Source: Streptomyces sp.
GTDB lineage: Bacteria > Actinomycetota > Actinomycetes > Streptomycetales > Streptomycetaceae
DNA length: 64,000 nt
NCBI RefSeq assembly: GCF_019510245.1
Contig: NZ_JAEKKT010000208.1
Location: 16,763 to 80,762 of the forward strand
Direction of reading: 5' to 3'
Shown here: one piece after another, positions 8,441-16,440 of the stretch
How positions within the stretch are numbered: the first letter of the stretch is position 1
Layout: each line of letters opens with the position of its first letter
Translations under genes and position numbers: made by a program
Notes under the pieces: generated by a model
Told to the model about the DNA's origin: nothing
Databases searched by the model: none
What the model saw: the letters and a program-made list of their open reading frames with translations, nothing else

Positions 8441-9595
8441 ATGCGCACCATCCTGATCACCGGCCCCGGCGGCAGCGGCCGTACGACCGTCGCCGCGGCC
8501 ACCGCCCTGCGCGCCGCGGCCGACGGCACCCCCACCCTCGTCCTGAGCGCCGACCGCACGGACACCCTCGGCGCCGCCCTGGGCGCGGCGACAGGACCGG
8601 AGCCCACCCGCCTCACCCCCACCCTCACCGCCTGGCGCCCCGACGCCGCCGCCCGCTTCCGCGAGGACCTCACCGCCTTCCAGACCCGCGCCGCGAACGT
8701 CCTCGACCTCCTCGGCGCATCCCGCCTGGACGCCGAGGAACTCACCCCCCTCCCCGGCGCCGAGGAACTCTCCTTCCTTCGCGCCCTGCGCGACGCGGCC
8801 CTCTCCGAGCGCTACGAACTGCTCGTCGTGGACCTCCCGCCCGCCCCCCGCGCGCTCGCCCTCCTCTCGCTCCCCGAGGAGCTCCGCCGCTACCTGCGCC
8901 GCCTGCTCCCGCCGGAGCGGCAGGCGGCCCGCGCCCTGCGCCCGGTCCTCGGCCGTCTCGCCGGCGTCCCGATGCCCGCCGACTGGCTCTACGAGACCGC
9001 CGCCCGCTGGGACACCGAGCTGGCCGCCGTGGAGGCCGTCCTCGCCGACCGCCGCACCGCCGTACGCCTGGTCGCCGAACCCGGCCCGGCCGGCGCCGAC
9101 GCCGTCCGCACCGCCCGCCTCGGCCTCGCCCTGCGCGGCCTGCCCGCCGCGACCCTGGTCGCCAACCGCGTGCTGCCCGAGGCCACCCCCCTGCACGCCC
9201 TCGTCGCCCAGCAGCGCAAGGCCCTCGCGGAGTGGGGGGAGGCGTACGACGTCACCGCGGTCGCCCACCTCGGGCACGACCCGCGCGGCGCCGACGACCT
9301 CGCCGCGCTCGCCGTGCCCGGCGTCAACACCGCGCCCGCCCCGGTCGAGTGGCCCGTCGCCGACCGGATCGAGGAGGACGGCGTCCTCGTCTGGCACGTC
9401 CCGCTGCCCGGCGCGATACGGGACGACCTCGACCTCGTCCGGCGCGGCGACGAGGTCGTCATCACCGTGGGCGGCTTCCGCCGGATCGTCGCCCTGCCGT
9501 CGGCCCTGCGCCGCTGCACCGTCGCCGGGGCGGCCCTGCGCGGCGGCGAGCTGCGGCTGCGGTTCGCGCCGGACCCGGAGCTCTGGCCGCGCTGA
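8441..9595 (+). CDS. ArsA-related P-loop ATPase, degenerate Walker A
   Basis: This 384-residue protein resembles the ArsA/GET3 family. The N-terminal P-loop reads GPGGSGRTT (residues 8-16): the usual second Lys is Arg14 and the early deviant Lys is absent. ELLVVDLPPAP (around residue 125) matches the switch/Walker B region, and the C-terminal 80 residues form the beta-rich domain seen in actinobacterial ArsA-like proteins. Metal export is doubtful because no Cys-rich site is visible. The start at ATG 8441 has no ribosome site, and TACGGT ends 8 nt upstream. A DUF5304-like gene follows after 63 bp. The function is unknown; it may be a membrane-protein targeting or regulatory ATPase. Confidence 0.75.
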   Translation: MRTILITGPGGSGRTTVAAATALRAAADGTPTLVLSADRTDTLGAALGAATGPEPTRLTPTLTAWRPDAAARFREDLTAFQTRAANVLDLLGASRLDAEELTPLPGAEELSFLRALRDAALSERYELLVVDLPPAPRALALLSLPEELRRYLRRLLPPERQAARALRPVLGRLAGVPMPADWLYETAARWDTELAAVEAVLADRRTAVRLVAEPGPAGADAVRTARLGLALRGLPAATLVANRVLPEATPLHALVAQQRKALAEWGEAYDVTAVAHLGHDPRGADDLAALAVPGVNTAPAPVEWPVADRIEEDGVLVWHVPLPGAIRDDLDLVRRGDEVVITVGGFRRIVALPSALRRCTVAGAALRGGELRLRFAPDPELWPR

Positions 9596-9658
9596 CGGTG
9601 AAACCGGTACGCCCGTTCGGGTAACGTCGTAGAGACGAACCGTAGTCAGGAGTCCGTC

Positions 9659-10120
9659 ATGAGCGAAGAGCGCCCCACAGCTGACGCCTCCGAGGCCGCG
9701 GACGAGGTACGGGCGACGGACGACGACGCCTGGGCCACGGCCTGCGCCGAGGACCTGGAGGCGGAGAAGGCCCGCCGCCGTGCCCAGTACGGCCCGCCCC
9801 CCGGGTCGGCCGCCGAGGAACTGCGCCGACTCGTCGACGCCGTCGCCGACAAGCTCTCCGGCATCCAGACCCCGCTGCTCGGCGCCGTCGCCGGACCCGC
9901 CGCCCAGCAGGTGGTCCGGCAGGTCGTCCAGCAGGCGAGGAACGCCGTGGAGCCCGTCATAGAGCGCAACCCGGACGTCTTCGACCACCTGGCCGCGGCC
10001 GGCAGCGAACTCCTCGCCGCCTACCGCTCCGCGGTCCAGGCCCAGGAGTCCCGCTGGACCTCCGGCGCCTCCGACAAGGGCGAGGACGACGGCCCGAGCG
10101 AGCGCATCGATCTCGACTGA
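9659..10120 (+). CDS. Acidic conserved hypothetical protein (DUF5304-like)
   Basis: This is a 153-residue, acidic, soluble protein. Its central amphipathic helices (SAAEELRRLVDAVADKL and a VVQQARNAVEPVIE stretch) could form a helical bundle or coiled coil. The N-terminus and C-terminus are disordered and rich in Asp, Glu and Ser. AGGAG 8 nt upstream supports ATG 9659. I recognise it only as the small conserved actinobacterial protein placed between the ArsA-like gene and glucokinase. No catalytic motif is visible. It is probably co-transcribed with the ATPase upstream (63-bp gap). Confidence 0.7.
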   Translation: MSEERPTADASEAADEVRATDDDAWATACAEDLEAEKARRRAQYGPPPGSAAEELRRLVDAVADKLSGIQTPLLGAVAGPAAQQVVRQVVQQARNAVEPVIERNPDVFDHLAAAGSELLAAYRSAVQAQESRWTSGASDKGEDDGPSERIDLD

Positions 10121-10175
10121 AAGCCCTCTCGGGTACGGTTGGCCGTAGCGGGGCTCGACCGAAACTGAGGGATTC

Positions 10176-10984
10176 ATGGGACTCACCATCGGCGTCGACA
10201 TCGGCGGCACGAAGATCGCGGCCGGCGTGGTCGATGAGGAAGGCAACATCCTCTCGACCCACAAGGCAACATCGACTGGCGCCAGGAGCCGTTGAAGGAC
10301 GAGGTCGAGGCCCGCGTCGGCCTCCCCGTGGTGGTGGAGAACGACGCCAACGCCGCCGCCTGGGGCGAGTACAAGTTCGGTGCCGGCAAGGGCCACCGCA
10401 ACGTCATCTGCATCACCCTCGGCACCGGCCTCGGCGGCGGCATCATCATCGGCAACAAGCTGCGCCGCGGGCACTTCGGAGTGGCCGCCGAGTTCGGGCA
10501 CATCCGGATGGTCCCGGACGGGCTGCTGTGCGGCTGCGGCTCGCAGGGCTGCTGGGAGCAGTACGCCTCCGGCCGCGCCCTGGTCAGGTACGCCAAGCAG
10601 CGCGCCAACGCCACCCCCGAGCACGCCGAGATCCTGCTCGGCCTCGGTGACGGCACCCCCGACGGCATCGAGGGCAAGCACATCTCCATGGCCGCCCGCC
10701 AGGGCGACCCGGTCGCCGTCGACTCCTATCGCGAGCTCGCCCGCTGGGCCGGCGCCGGCCTCGCCGACCTGGCCTCCCTCTTCGACCCGTCCGCGTTCAT
10801 CGTCGGCGGCGGCCTCTCGGACGAGGGCGAACTGGTCCTCGACCCGATCCGCAAGTCCTACAAGCGCTGGCTGGTAGGCGGCAACTGGCGCCCGGTGGCC
10901 GACGTCATCGCGGCCCAGCTCGGCAACGAGGCGGGCCTGGTGGGCGCCGCCGACCTGGCGAGAGAGCCGGACCCGATCATGTAA
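10176..10984 (+). pseudogene. glkA: ROK-family glucokinase, disrupted by internal out-of-frame deletion
   Basis: The start is normal: ATG 10176 opens with GLTIGVDIGGTKIAAG, the ROK phosphate-binding motif. After about 30 codons the frame runs into TGA at 10293-10295. The remainder (from NIDWRQEPLK near 10268 to 10984) continues in another frame with all later ROK motifs: ENDANAAAWGE, TLGTGLGGGI and the zinc motif CGCGSQGCWEQ. Intact Streptomyces glucokinase has about 317 residues, so roughly 48 codons are missing and the phase is shifted. An 11-bp direct repeat (10240-10250 and 10263-10273) lies at the junction. As written, no active glucokinase can be made. An assembly error is the main alternative to true decay. 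Confidence 0.88.
10240..10273 (+). repeat. 11-bp direct repeat at the glkA deletion junction
   Basis: AAGGCAACATC occurs at 10240-10250 and again at 10263-10273, 23 bp apart. The second copy spans the point where the glucokinase frame breaks. The arrangement fits slippage, template switching or a collapsed assembly. Confidence 0.85.
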
Positions 10985-11159
10985 CGCCCTGGGCTTTCGG
11001 GATGCGGCAACCGCAACCCCCTAGGGGCGCGGGGCTGTGTCTGATGTGCGGCTGCCGCCGCGTGGGCGCGACAAGCCACCATGCACCGGCAGTCGCACAC
11101 CCGCCTCGCGCCCCACCCCAGTAGGCGCACAGCCCCTCTCCGGGCGTACATTGATCAAT

Positions 11160-11909
11160 ATGGCGTCGCTCCCCAACTCCCACACGGAACCCGACGGTTC
11201 GGCCGTCATCCGGGTGCTCAGTTACAACATCCGCTCCATGCGGGACGACACCGACGCCCTCGCCCGCGTCATCAAGGCCTGCGCCCCCGACCTGGTCCTG
11301 GTCCAGGAAGCCCCCCGCTTCTTCCGCTGGCGCAAGAAGCTCGCCCGCCTGGCCTCCGCCTCCGACCTGGTGATCCTCACCGGGGGCGGCACGGCGGCCG
11401 GCCCGGCGATCCTCTGCGACCTCCGCGCCACCGTCGAGCGCACCGAGGACGTCCTCCTCCCCCTCACCCCCGGCCTGCACCGCCGCGGCCTCGCGACCGC
11501 CGTCGTCCGCTTCGGCGGCGCCCGCCTCGGCGTCACCAGCTTCCACCTCAGCCTCCAGCAGGACGAGCGCTACGAGCAGGGCGGCATGCTCCTCGACCGG
11601 GTCGCAGGCCTGGGCGTGGCACACGCCATCGCCGGCGGCGACCTCAACGACCGCCCCGAGGGCCGCACCTTCCGCCGCCTGGCCGAGGCCTACCAGGACT
11701 GCCGTACCGCGGCGCCCTGGGGCGGCGAGTTCACCTCCTGGTCCACCGACCCGCACCAGCGCATCGACGCGATCTTCGCGACGAAGGGCATCGAGGTGCT
11801 CGGCTGCGGCGTGCCGACCGGCCTCCCCGGCGTCACCGACGCGGACCTGCGGGCGGCCACCGACCATCTCCCGGTCCTGGCCGCCCTGAGGGTCCCCGCC
11901 ACCTCCTAG
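11160..11909 (+). CDS. Endonuclease/exonuclease/phosphatase-family hydrolase
   Basis: This 249-residue protein has the EEP fold motifs in order: VLSYNIRSM near residue 20, LVQEAPRF (metal-binding Glu), a central beta-sandwich, GGDLNDRPEG (Asp and Asn of the active site), RIDAIF and TDHLPV with the catalytic His. There is no signal peptide, so a cytoplasmic phosphodiesterase, nuclease or sphingomyelinase-like activity is possible. The substrate is unknown. The start at ATG 11160 has no ribosome site. TACATT at 11147-11152 lies 7 nt upstream, suggesting a leaderless mRNA. A perfect 18-bp hairpin at 12031 separates it from the convergent gene. Confidence 0.83.
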   Translation: MASLPNSHTEPDGSAVIRVLSYNIRSMRDDTDALARVIKACAPDLVLVQEAPRFFRWRKKLARLASASDLVILTGGGTAAGPAILCDLRATVERTEDVLLPLTPGLHRRGLATAVVRFGGARLGVTSFHLSLQQDERYEQGGMLLDRVAGLGVAHAIAGGDLNDRPEGRTFRRLAEAYQDCRTAAPWGGEFTSWSTDPHQRIDAIFATKGIEVLGCGVPTGLPGVTDADLRAATDHLPVLAALRVPATS

Positions 11910-12030
11910 CGGCTACGGCCGCTGCCGCACCCCGTCCACGAGCCGCCCGGCTGCCCAGGCGGCCGCCGGAGCCCACCGGGCCCTCGGGACGGCCCTCTCC
12001 CGGTCCGCCGACCACGACCGCCGCCCAGCA

Positions 12031-12071
12031 CCCGAGGGCCCGTCCGGAGCGGTTCCGGACGGGCCCTCGGG
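12031..12071. terminator. Bidirectional hairpin between convergent genes
   Basis: A perfect 18-bp inverted repeat (12031-12048 and 12054-12071) encloses a 5-nt loop. It sits between the stop codons of the EEP hydrolase gene (plus) and the small membrane protein gene (minus). There is no U-run, as is usual for Streptomyces terminators. Confidence 0.85.
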
Positions 12072-12085
12072 ACGCGGCGGACCGG

Positions 12086-12676
12086 TCAGACGACGGCTCC
12101 CCGACCGGGGTCGCCGTCCTCGTCGTCGGTCTTCATACGGGTCACCAGCGTGACGAACCCGCCCAGGAAGCCGCCGATGCCCAGCGTCGCCAGCCACCAG
12201 GTCATGTCCCAGCCCAGCACCACCGCGAGCAGCAGCAGGATCGGGCCGCCCACCACGCCCAGCCAGGCGAACTTGGCCGTCGCGTCGGCGTCCGGCAGCG
12301 GCGGCGGCTCGGGCGGCACGAAGTGCCCCTCGTCGTCCTCGTCGAAATCGTCCTCGGACGGCTCCGGCGCCGTGTAGTCGCGCGGGCCGCCCACCCCGGG
12401 CGCGAAGGAGACCGAACTGCCCAGCGGCTGCGCGGGCCGCTGCTCCTCGGCCGCCGTGGCCCCCGTCCCGGCGGCCTCGGCGGCCGCCTCCGTCTCGTTC
12501 TCGTCCATCGCCGGCAGCGCGAGGTCCTTCACCGGCTTGAAGGGCGTCGTGCCCGGCGGGTCCGGCGGCTCGTCGCCGTACCCCGCGACGATCGCCGCCC
12601 AGGCGGCCTCCTCGTCGAAGGGCACCCCCGTCTCGTCCGGCTCGCGGTCCTCGCGGTCGGAGTCGTGCTCAGCCAA
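12086..12676 (-). CDS. Acidic two-helix membrane protein of unknown function
   Basis: This 196-residue protein has an acidic, Pro-rich cytoplasmic N-terminal region of about 140 residues. Two membrane segments near the end follow (LGVVGGPILLLLAVVLG and LATLGIGGFLGGFVTL), with a short charged tail. TTG 12676 is the likely start: an AAGGAAGGGA stretch lies about 12 nt upstream, and the start overlaps the stop of the upstream hydrolase gene by 8 nt, so translation is probably coupled. No family-defining motif is recognised. The tight coupling suggests a membrane partner of the hydrolase or of envelope lipid metabolism (plsC is nearby), but this is inference. Confidence 0.72.
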   Translation of the reverse strand: MAEHDSDREDREPDETGVPFDEEAAWAAIVAGYGDEPPDPPGTTPFKPVKDLALPAMDENETEAAAEAAGTGATAAEEQRPAQPLGSSVSFAPGVGGPRDYTAPEPSEDDFDEDDEGHFVPPEPPPLPDADATAKFAWLGVVGGPILLLLAVVLGWDMTWWLATLGIGGFLGGFVTLVTRMKTDDEDGDPGRGAVV

Positions 12677-13448
12677 CTGCGGCCGTCCCTTCCTTGCCGA
12701 CACTGGGTGCGAGCCGGCCGATGAAGGCGAGGCTCTCCTCGAAGATCCGGTCCGCATCATGGTCCAACGTCGCGACGTGGTAGCTCTGTTCCAGCACGAC
12801 CTCCGTTACGTCCGTGGACGACACCCGGCTCAGGATGCGGGCGGAGTCCACCGCGGGAACCACGTGGTCCTCGGTGCTGCGCAGGAGCAGCAGCGGCTGG
12901 GTCACCTGCGGCAGCTCCTTGTCCACCTGGCGGAAGAAGTTCCGCAGCGAGTGTGCGCTGTGCAGCGGCACCCGGTCGTACCCCACCTCGGCGGCGCCCG
13001 GCTTGGCGATGTCGCTGGCGATGCCCTTCGTCGTGCGCACGAGATGCCGGGCCACCGGAAGGGCGTACGCCGACAGGCCGTGCACCTTGTTCGCCGGGTT
13101 GACGATCACCACGCCGTCCACACCCGTACCGTTCCGCGCGGCCAGCCGCAGGGCCAGCGCGCCGCCCATGGACAGGCCCGCCAGGAACACCTGTGAGCAG
13201 CGCTCGCGCAGCAGCCGCAGCTCGCGGTCCACCTCCGCGTACCAGTCCTGCCAGCCGGTGACCGCCATGTCCTCCCAGCGGGTGCCGTGCCCGGGCAGCA
13301 GGGGCAGGGACACGGTCAGGCCGTGTGCCGCATGGTGTTCCGCCCAGGGGCGCAGCGACTGGGGCGAGCCCGTGAAACCGTGGCAGAAGAGGACGCCGAC
13401 CTCCCCGCCGTCATGGCGGTACGGCTCGGCTCCGGGGAGAACCGGCAC
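12669..13448 (-). CDS. Alpha/beta hydrolase (carboxylesterase/monoacylglycerol lipase-like)
   Basis: This 259-residue cytoplasmic hydrolase has the full catalytic triad of the Est30-type carboxylesterases. The nucleophile elbow GLSMGG is near residue 90, the acid lies in STEDHVVPA and the His in QSYHVATLDHD. The oxyanion segment is FCHGFTGSPQS. GTG 13448 is preferred because GGAG lies about 8 nt upstream. The open frame continues 41 codons further, but without a ribosome site. It is divergent from plsC across a 173-bp gap and co-transcribed with the two-helix membrane protein. Short- or medium-chain acyl esters or monoacylglycerols are plausible substrates. Confidence 0.83.
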   Translation of the reverse strand: MPVLPGAEPYRHDGGEVGVLFCHGFTGSPQSLRPWAEHHAAHGLTVSLPLLPGHGTRWEDMAVTGWQDWYAEVDRELRLLRERCSQVFLAGLSMGGALALRLAARNGTGVDGVVIVNPANKVHGLSAYALPVARHLVRTTKGIASDIAKPGAAEVGYDRVPLHSAHSLRNFFRQVDKELPQVTQPLLLLRSTEDHVVPAVDSARILSRVSSTDVTEVVLEQSYHVATLDHDADRIFEESLAFIGRLAPSVGKEGTAAVG

Positions 13449-13621
13449 CTTCGGTCTCCAATTCGTTCGAGTCTGTTCGAGGGGCGGAACTGCGAGAGCC
13501 ATGGACGACGACTCCGGTTGTGCTTCACCGTACGCGACGGCACTGACACCGACCAGGGTCGTCGGGCCCATTCCCGGCGCTCCGGGTTAAGGTCTGATCG
13601 ACGGAAACAGGAGGCACTCGG

Positions 13622-14359
13622 TTGTTGTACGGCGCGATGAAGGTCGCCATCGGGGGACCGCTGAAGGTCACCTTCAGGCCCTGGGTGGAGGGTCTGGAGA
13701 ACGTCCCGGCCGAGGGCCCGGCGATCCTGGCCAGTAACCACCTGTCCTTCTCGGACTCGTTCTTCCTGCCCGCGGTGCTGGACCGCAAGGTCACCTTCAT
13801 CGCGAAGGCCGAGTACTTCACGACTCCCGGGCTGAAGGGCCGCCTCACGGCCGCCTTCTTCAAGGGCGTGGGCCAGCTCCCCGTCGACCGCTCGGGCGCG
13901 CGCGGCGCCGGCGAGGCCGCGGTGCAGAGCGGCATAGACGTGCTGGAGCGCGGCGAGCTGTTCGGCATCTACCCGGAGGGCACCCGCTCGCCCGACGGCC
14001 GCCTCTACCGGGGCAAGCCCGGCGGCCTCGCGCGCGTGGCGCTCGCCACCGGCGCCCCGGTGATCCCGGTCGCCATGATCGACACGGAGAAGATCCAGCC
14101 GCCGGGGCAGGTGATGCCCAAGCTGATGCGGCCGGGCATCCGGATCGGCAGGCCGCTGGACTTCAGCCGTTACCAGGGCATGGAGCACGACCGGTTCGTG
14201 CTGCGCGCGGTGACCGACGAGGTCATGTACGAGATCATGAAGCTTTCCGGCCAGGAGTACGTGGACATCTACGCGACCGCGGCCAAGCGGCAGATCGCGG
14301 AGGCCGCCAAGGCCGAGAAGGACGCGGCGAAGGCCGAGAAGAAGGCTGCCGAGTCCTAG
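13622..14359 (+). CDS. plsC: 1-acyl-sn-glycerol-3-phosphate acyltransferase
   Basis: This 245-residue membrane-associated enzyme transfers an acyl group to lysophosphatidate to form phosphatidate. The acyltransferase motifs are clear: NHLSFSD (catalytic HX4D) near residue 39, the FPVDR-like QLPVDRSG, YPEGTRS and the VIPVAM block. The C-terminal 30 residues are an Ala/Lys/Glu-rich helix (AKAEKDAAKAEKKA), unusual for the family and likely to be a charged coil. TTG 13622 is supported by AGGAGG 7 nt upstream. A macS gene follows 63 bp later. M. tuberculosis carries a similar gene (Rv2182c) at the comparable position. Confidence 0.87.
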   Translation: MLYGAMKVAIGGPLKVTFRPWVEGLENVPAEGPAILASNHLSFSDSFFLPAVLDRKVTFIAKAEYFTTPGLKGRLTAAFFKGVGQLPVDRSGARGAGEAAVQSGIDVLERGELFGIYPEGTRSPDGRLYRGKPGGLARVALATGAPVIPVAMIDTEKIQPPGQVMPKLMRPGIRIGRPLDFSRYQGMEHDRFVLRAVTDEVMYEIMKLSGQEYVDIYATAAKRQIAEAAKAEKDAAKAEKKAAES

Positions 14360-14422
14360 ACGGCGGCGGGGGCCGGCGGCCGGGGGGACCGGGGCCGGGG
14401 ACAAGCAGGGGGACCGGGGGAC

Positions 14423-15637
14423 ATGAGCAGGCGGGAACGCGTCATACGGATGTCGGTCGAGCAGCCGCTGTGGCGTGCCCTCACGGGCTACCGCGTGCTG
14501 ACCCTGCTGTACGCGATCGGCCTGTTCGCCTCGGCCTACGAGGACTACGACCGCGCGGGCGTCGCCATCGCCTACTACGCCGTCCTGACCGTTTGGACCC
14601 TGGCGACCCTGCCCCGCGTGCAGAACGCGGCGGCCTGCACCAAGCGCTTCCTCGCCGTGGACCTCGCCATCGCGCTCACCGGCATCGTGCTGACCCCCTG
14701 GGTGGTCACCCAGGGCCACATCGACCGCGGCGGCTCGACCCTGCCGTCGATCTGGACCGCCGGCTCGGTCCTCGCCTACGCCCTCAAGGGCGGCTGGCGC
14801 TGGGCCGCGTTCGCCTCCACGCCGGTCGCCGCAGCCAACCTGGTCGAGCGCGGCCACCCGGCCCGCGACACCGTCCACAACGTGATCCTGGTCTGGGTCG
14901 CCTCCATCGCCATCGGGTACGTCGTCGAGGTCGCCCGCGCCTCCGAGCGCACCCTCGCCCGCGCCCTGGAGATCGAGGCGGCGACCCGGGAACGGGAGCG
15001 GCTCGCCCGGGACATCCACGACGGCGTGCTCCAGGTGCTCGCCATGGTGCAGCGACGCGGCGCGGTCCTCGGCGGCGAGGCGGCCGAACTCGGGCGCATG
15101 GCGGGGGAGCAGGAGGTGGCCCTGCGGACGCTGGTCTCCGGCGGCCTGGTGCCGCCCTCGCGGGTCTCCGAGGACGAGGCCGAGGGCGCCGTCGTACGCC
15201 TGGTCGAGGAGCCGGACGACGGCGGTCCCGTGGACCTGCGCACGCTGCTCTCGCGGTACGCCGGATCCCGGGTCAGCCTGGCCGAGCCCGGCGCGCCGGT
15301 GGAGCTGCCGCCGGGCGCCGCCCGCGAGCTGGCCGCCGCCGTCGGTGCCGCCCTGGACAATGTGCGCAGGCACGCCGGTGCGGAGGCACGGGCCTGGATC
15401 CTGGTCGAGGACGAGCCCGGCGAGGTCGTGGTGACCGTACGGGACGACGGCCCCGGCATCCCGGAGGGCAGGCTCGCGCAGGCCGAGGGGGAGGGGCGGC
15501 TCGGGGTGGCCCAGTCGATCCGGGGGCGGCTGCGCGACCTCGGCGGCGGCGCCGAGCTGTTCTCGACTCCGGGACAGGGCACGGAAGTAGAGCTGAAGGT
15601 ACCGAAGGTCTCCCCGGGGAAGGCGGAGCGGCGATGA
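14423..15637 (+). CDS. macS: Sensor histidine kinase MacS
   Basis: This 404-residue NarL-type kinase has about five N-terminal membrane segments (residues 20-165, the MacS_N/DUF5931 region). A DHp helix with the phospho-acceptor His199 in RDIHDGVLQ follows, then an HATPase domain with DNVRRHA and DDGPGIPEG. It partners with the response regulator, whose ATG overlaps its stop by 4 nt. In S. coelicolor the pair SCO2121/SCO2120 (MacS/MacR) affects morphogenesis and antibiotic production by controlling membrane-protein genes. Assignment here rests on domain make-up and the conserved pfkA neighbour. The signal sensed is unknown. An in-frame ATG at 14450 is a possible shorter start. Confidence 0.85.
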   Translation: MSRRERVIRMSVEQPLWRALTGYRVLTLLYAIGLFASAYEDYDRAGVAIAYYAVLTVWTLATLPRVQNAAACTKRFLAVDLAIALTGIVLTPWVVTQGHIDRGGSTLPSIWTAGSVLAYALKGGWRWAAFASTPVAAANLVERGHPARDTVHNVILVWVASIAIGYVVEVARASERTLARALEIEAATRERERLARDIHDGVLQVLAMVQRRGAVLGGEAAELGRMAGEQEVALRTLVSGGLVPPSRVSEDEAEGAVVRLVEEPDDGGPVDLRTLLSRYAGSRVSLAEPGAPVELPPGAARELAAAVGAALDNVRRHAGAEARAWILVEDEPGEVVVTVRDDGPGIPEGRLAQAEGEGRLGVAQSIRGRLRDLGGGAELFSTPGQGTEVELKVPKVSPGKAERR

Positions 15638-16296
15638 GCATCAAGGTCATGGTGGTCGACGACCACCCGATGTGGCGGGACGCGGTCGCCCGGGACCTGA
15701 CCGAGTCCGGTTTCGAGGTGGTCGCCACCGCCGGGGACGGTGACCAGGCGGTGCGCCGTGCCAAGGCCGCCGCGCCCGACGTCCTCGTCCTGGACCTCAA
15801 CCTGCCGGCCAAGCCGGGCGTCCAGGTCTGCAAGGAACTCGTCGGCCACAACCCGGCGTTGCGGGTCCTGGTCCTCTCCGCGAGCGGGGAGCACGCCGAC
15901 GTCCTGGAGGCGGTGAAGTCCGGCGCGACGGGTTATCTGCTGAAGTCGGCTTCCACGGAGGAACTCCTTGACGCGGTCCGCCGTACGGCGGTGGGCGACC
16001 CGGTGTTCACGCCCGGCCTCGCCGGTCTCGTCCTCGGCGAGTACCGCCGGCTGGCCTCCGAGCCCGCCCCGGAAGCGGACACCGACCGGCCCGACGCGCC
16101 CCGGCTCACCGACCGCGAGACCGAGGTGCTGCGGCTGGTCGCCAAGGGCCTGAGCTACAAGCAGATCGCCGAGCGCCTGGTCATCTCCCACCGCACGGTC
16201 CAGAACCACGTCCAGAACACCCTCGGCAAGCTCCAGTTGCACAACAGGGTGGAGCTGGTGCGGTACGCGATAGAGGCGGGCCTCGACGACGACTGA
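15634..16296 (+). CDS. macR: Response regulator MacR (NarL/FixJ)
   Basis: This 220-residue regulator has an N-terminal receiver domain (acidic pocket VVDDHP, phospho-acceptor Asp54 in VLDLNLP, switch Lys in YLLKSAS) and a C-terminal LuxR-type helix-turn-helix from about residue 150 (LTDRETEVLRLVAKGLS and HRTVQNHVQNTL). It starts within the macS stop codon (ATGA), so the two are translationally coupled. S. coelicolor MacR binds a palindrome that I recall as TGAGTAC-nn-GTACTCA. A site resembling this occurs in this window at 35236. A hairpin at 16318 probably ends the operon. Confidence 0.87.
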   Translation: MSIKVMVVDDHPMWRDAVARDLTESGFEVVATAGDGDQAVRRAKAAAPDVLVLDLNLPAKPGVQVCKELVGHNPALRVLVLSASGEHADVLEAVKSGATGYLLKSASTEELLDAVRRTAVGDPVFTPGLAGLVLGEYRRLASEPAPEADTDRPDAPRLTDRETEVLRLVAKGLSYKQIAERLVISHRTVQNHVQNTLGKLQLHNRVELVRYAIEAGLDDD

Positions 16297-16317
16297 GCCG
16301 GCGACTGATCTGATCTT

Positions 16318-16343
16318 CGGGCGGCGCGTAAACCAACCGCCCG
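16318..16343 (+). terminator. Probable macRS terminator hairpin
   Basis: CGGGCGG (16318-16324) pairs with CCGCCCG (16337-16343) across a 12-nt loop, 22 bp after the macR stop. The stem is only 7 bp, so efficiency is uncertain. Confidence 0.5.
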
Positions 16344-16344
16344 A

Positions 16345-16360
16345 CAATTCACCGGAATTG
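16345..16360. promoter_or_regulatory. Palindrome upstream of pfkA, possible operator
   Basis: CAATTC-ACCG-GAATTG is a perfect 6-4-6 palindrome and unusually AT-rich for this genome. It lies 80 bp before the pfkA start, immediately after the macRS hairpin. A dimeric regulator site is possible; the cognate protein is unknown. Confidence 0.4.
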
Positions 16361-16440
16361 CCCTTCCGCGCCCATCCCTGTGTGAGCTGGATCACCATTA
16401 GCGTGAGTCCCACAGGCAACCGCGGCGAAGGGACATTTCC

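Noticed and set aside
10176..10295. Possibility that glkA is expressed by programmed frameshifting
   Set aside because: A whole block of about 48 codons is missing, not only the phase. No slippery site or pseudoknot is apparent.
8426..10681. A 751-codon minus-strand frame opposite the ArsA-like, DUF5304 and glucokinase genes
   Set aside because: Composition is shadow-like, there is no ribosome site, and the opposite strand holds recognisable families.
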